In this document: positions 5,423 to 7,586 of the stretch, piece after piece | Position numbering within the stretch: the stretch's first letter is position 1 | Layout of the letters: the number at the start of each line of letters is the position of its first letter | Origin: an uncultured Lentisphaeraceae bacterium | Lineage (GTDB): Bacteria > Verrucomicrobiota > Kiritimatiellia > RFP12 > DVOR01 | Assembly: GCA_937892925.1 (NCBI GenBank) | Contig: CALBHX010000061.1 | Coordinates: 1-7,586 of the forward strand | Length of the DNA stretch: 7,586 nt | Direction of reading: 5' to 3' | The notes under the pieces: generated by a model | Told to the model about the DNA's origin: nothing | Seen by the model: the letters and a program-made list of their open reading frames with translations, nothing else | Databases searched by the model: none | Made by a program: the position numbers and the translations under genes

Positions 5423-6418
5423 ATGACAGATTCTGAAGAGTTGACGAAACGGTGCACCACGATTCTCTCCACCATTCGGGATGAAGTCAATAAAGTTTTA
5501 ATTGGGCAGGAGCGACTCGTCGACAGTCTTTTAATTGCGTTGTTAACGTGTAATCGAACACAGGGTGGGCATATTTTGCTTGAAGGTGTGCCCGGCCTAG
5601 CAAAAACGACCGCCGTTCGCGCACTTTCCGCTGCACTCGGACTTGACACAAAACGGATTTCATTCACACCAGATTTACTCCCCGCAGATGTCATCGGCAG
5701 CCTGATCTATAATCAAAAAGACGGTTCGTTCACGCCGCACAAGGGTCCTATCTTCACGAACCTTCTCATCGCCGACGAAATCAATCGTGCGCCAGCAAAA
5801 GTTCAATCTGCCCTTTTAGAAGCCATGCAGGAACGGCAGGTAACCCTTGGAGACATCACTTATCCCCTGCCAAAGCCTTTCCTTGTCATGGCCACTCAAA
5901 ACCCTATTGAGCAGGAAGGCACCTATCCCTTACCCGAAGCACAAACGGATCGCTTCATGCTCAAATGTGTGGTCTCACACCCCAGCCGGGAAGACGAACG
6001 CCGCATTATGCAGCGATTCACCGAGCCGCAGCTTCCGCTTCCCAAGTGCTGCATTTCCCCTGATGATCTGCGCTTGCTTCTAAACGCCATCGATCACGTA
6101 TACTGCGATGCGAAAGTGATGGATTACATCTTGGATATAGTCTTTGCAACCCGTACTCCTGGAACGTTCAAGGGATTGGAAACCCTTACAAACGCTATCC
6201 AACTGGGAGCCTCCCCCCGCGCCACCCTGTGCCTTAATCTGGCAGCACGGGCAAATGCCTTGCTGCGCGGACGAACCTATGCCACGCCGCAGGACGTCAA
6301 AGAAGTAGCTCATGATGTGCTCCGACACCGGATTCTGTTAACCTATGAAGCTGAAGCCGAAGCCCTTACGCCGGATCGAATTATCAGTCAATTATTGAAT
6401 GAGATTCCGGTTCCATAA
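5423..6418 (+). CDS. MoxR-family AAA+ ATPase
   Basis: A 331-residue cytoplasmic ATPase of the MoxR group (AAA_3 plus lid domain); it is thought to act as a chaperone in assembling or activating VWA-domain partners. Visible motifs are Walker A GVPGLAKT at 55-62, Walker B LLIADE at 114-119, 'NRAPAKVQSALLEAMQE' after it, sensor 1 ATQNP at 157-161, the arginine finger in TDRFML (R177) and sensor 2 GASPRA at 262-267. The lid continues through 'YATPQDVKEVAHDVLRHRI'. Length is typical of the family. I chose ATG 5423 because AAAGGAG sits five bases before it; the frame is open back to 5390, but the earlier ATGs lack such a site. The DUF58 partner starts 36 bases after the stop, so the two are very likely cotranscribed. 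Physiological substrate unknown. Confidence 0.95.
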   Translation: MTDSEELTKRCTTILSTIRDEVNKVLIGQERLVDSLLIALLTCNRTQGGHILLEGVPGLAKTTAVRALSAALGLDTKRISFTPDLLPADVIGSLIYNQKDGSFTPHKGPIFTNLLIADEINRAPAKVQSALLEAMQERQVTLGDITYPLPKPFLVMATQNPIEQEGTYPLPEAQTDRFMLKCVVSHPSREDERRIMQRFTEPQLPLPKCCISPDDLRLLLNAIDHVYCDAKVMDYILDIVFATRTPGTFKGLETLTNAIQLGASPRATLCLNLAARANALLRGRTYATPQDVKEVAHDVLRHRILLTYEAEAEALTPDRIISQLLNEIPVP

Positions 6419-6454
6419 CGTCTCATGCCCGTGTTCCCCTAATCTGCCATAGTT

Positions 6455-7342
6455 ATGGACATTGACCCCACGCAATTAGCCAAAGAGGTGAGCCGGATTC
6501 GAATTCTCACCCGGCGCCTGATGGACGAACGCCTAAGCGGTGATTATCACTCCGTCTTCAAAGGACAGGGGATCGAGTTCGATGAAACCAGGCCATATCA
6601 GCCTGGCGATGACGTTCGTGCCATCGATTGGAACGTCACGGCACGGGTTGGCGTGCCGTATATCAAACGATTCTGTGAGGAACGGGAACTCACCGTACTG
6701 TTCGCTGTAGATGTTTCCGGAAGTCAAAGCTTTGGTTCCGGGAAAAACTCCAAAGCTGCCCGCGCCGCAGAATTGACGGCGCTTTTGGCCATGGCGGCGC
6801 TCAATAACCTAGACAGAGTCGGCCTAATTCTTTTCTCTGATCATGTGATTAAATCCATCTCTCCAAGTAAAGGAAGAACGGCTGTTCAGCGGTTAGTACG
6901 CGAGGTTCTTGCTGCAGAAGAAACACGTGAAGGCACCTGCCTAGCAGAAGTTCTGCGGTTTATCTCCGCCACACAGCATCGAAAAGCCATTGTCTTTCTT
7001 GTTTCAGACTTTCAGGATTCTGCGTTTGCTGACACCCTTGCCGTCTTTTCCCGCCGCCATGATGTTATTGCCTGCCGGATCTCTGATCCTGCAGAACAGG
7101 TTTTGCCCGATATCGGGTTAGTCGAGCTACAAGACCCGGAAACCGGAGAGACCCTCCTCGTTGACACATCCGACCGCACCCTCCGCGAAACCTTCGCCAG
7201 CGAAACCTCGGCTCTTCGCATTGAACAGGAACGTCTTTTCCGGCGCCTTGGCATAGATCTGCTTGACCTGAGCACCCAGGCGCCCTATATTCACGCAGTA
7301 AGAGAACTCTTCCGGCAACGAGTGCACCGTCGCCGGCATTAA
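6455..7342 (+). CDS. DUF58 / VWA-like protein, MoxR partner
   Basis: A 295-residue soluble DUF58 protein. The N-terminal region 'SGDYHSVFKGQGIEFDETRP' and 'YQPGDDVRAIDWNVTAR' (29-64) is the family hallmark. It is followed by a von Willebrand-like fold with a MIDAS-type DVSGS at 86-90, 'RVGLILFSD' near 121-129 and 'FLVSDF' near 181-186. Such proteins are nearly always encoded next to MoxR ATPases and are presumed to be their partner in an envelope or stress-linked complex; the molecular activity is not established. There is no transmembrane segment, as in the short DUF58 subclass. The start agrees with family length, but no Shine-Dalgarno precedes it: the 36-base gap is pyrimidine-rich (GTTCCCC, TCTGCC). 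Translation may depend on coupling or an AT-rich start region. Confidence 0.94.
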   Translation: MDIDPTQLAKEVSRIRILTRRLMDERLSGDYHSVFKGQGIEFDETRPYQPGDDVRAIDWNVTARVGVPYIKRFCEERELTVLFAVDVSGSQSFGSGKNSKAARAAELTALLAMAALNNLDRVGLILFSDHVIKSISPSKGRTAVQRLVREVLAAEETREGTCLAEVLRFISATQHRKAIVFLVSDFQDSAFADTLAVFSRRHDVIACRISDPAEQVLPDIGLVELQDPETGETLLVDTSDRTLRETFASETSALRIEQERLFRRLGIDLLDLSTQAPYIHAVRELFRQRVHRRRH

Positions 7343-7356
7343 ATGAAACACAGAGC

Positions 7357-7586
7357 ATGGACTCCATTAAAAGTATTTTTAAAATTGGCGTGGGTCCTTC
7401 CAGCTCCCACACGATGGGGCCTCGGCGCGCAGCCGAGCAGTTTCTTTCTAAACACCCGGAAGCCTCTGCTTTTCGTGTAGAGCTCTATGGTTCTTTGGCC
7501 GCCACAGGAAAAGGGCATCTTACCGATCATGCCATTTTAAATGTTTTGGGAGCCTCGCATACCGAAATTGTCTGGAAGCCACAAGT
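7357..7586 (+). CDS. sdaA: L-serine ammonia-lyase (serine dehydratase), 5' part
   Basis: The first 76 codons of a gene running off the right edge. It reads MDSIKSIFKIGVGPSSSHTM, then GPRRAAEQFLSKHPEA, FRVELYGSLAATGKGHLTD and ASHTEIVWKPQ. The 'IGVGPSSSHTMGP' and 'LYGSLAATGKGHLTD' blocks identify the N-terminal (beta-type) domain of bacterial L-serine ammonia-lyase, an iron-sulfur enzyme that converts L-serine to pyruvate and ammonia. The spacing resembles the roughly 400-residue single-chain form of Bacteroidetes and Firmicutes, but the catalytic alpha domain with its cysteines lies outside the window, so a separate beta-subunit gene cannot be excluded. ATG 7357 begins 14 bases after the DUF58 stop with only a weak CAGAG before it. 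It may be cotranscribed with moxR-DUF58, though no functional link is known. Confidence 0.92.
   Translation, partial: MDSIKSIFKIGVGPSSSHTMGPRRAAEQFLSKHPEASAFRVELYGSLAATGKGHLTDHAILNVLGASHTEIVWKPQ

Noticed and set aside
1..7586. CRISPR array, insertion sequence or toxin-antitoxin pair
   Set aside because: No regularly spaced repeats, transposase motifs, terminal inverted repeats or recognisable toxin-antitoxin pair were found on either strand.

Overview
The window looks like a bacterial chromosome segment of roughly balanced GC. It has ordinary housekeeping genes at both ends and a long stretch of eroded, phage- or plasmid-like small genes around a tRNA in the middle. The host is probably in the PVC/Kiritimatiellae-Lentisphaerae neighbourhood. 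That is a guess from gene style (a secreted DUF1573 protein, a HEAT-type membrane-anchored protein, weak Shine-Dalgarno use at the DUF58 gene); no marker gene settles it.

Layout. At 1-227 (+) there is a fragment of a broken gene, possibly an FMN-binding-domain protein. At 257-2125 (-) lies a tight two-gene operon: a membrane-anchored HEAT-like protein followed 12 bases later by an exported DUF1573 protein. From about 2377 to 5143 (-) there is a gene-poor accessory tract. It holds at least five damaged small reading frames: a frameshifted ~90-residue gene; a 65-codon gene of the 'DGNAFAILG' phage/plasmid type with an in-frame TAG; a 144-codon frame with a DUF7678-like C-terminus and two in-frame TAGs; a small gene with a good ribosome binding site but an in-frame TGA; and a composite remnant readable only by changing frame several times. 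An intact tRNA-Ala(GGC) with its own promoter and terminator sits in the middle of this tract on the same strand.

From 5423 to the right edge (+) the sequence is intact again: a MoxR-type AAA+ ATPase, a DUF58/von Willebrand-like partner, and the start of L-serine ammonia-lyase. MoxR and DUF58 normally act as a pair in envelope or stress-related complex assembly. Here the usual downstream VWA/Bat-like genes are absent as far as the window shows, and a serine-catabolism gene follows instead.

The most interesting signal is the set of three TAG codons inside two adjacent phage-like genes, each followed in the same frame by sequence that still looks family-like. The simplest reading is decay, because neighbours are also broken by frameshifts and TGA codons and the host HEAT gene ends in TAG. 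Amber recoding or suppression in an inherited phage element is the alternative. I did not find a convincing novel multi-gene system.
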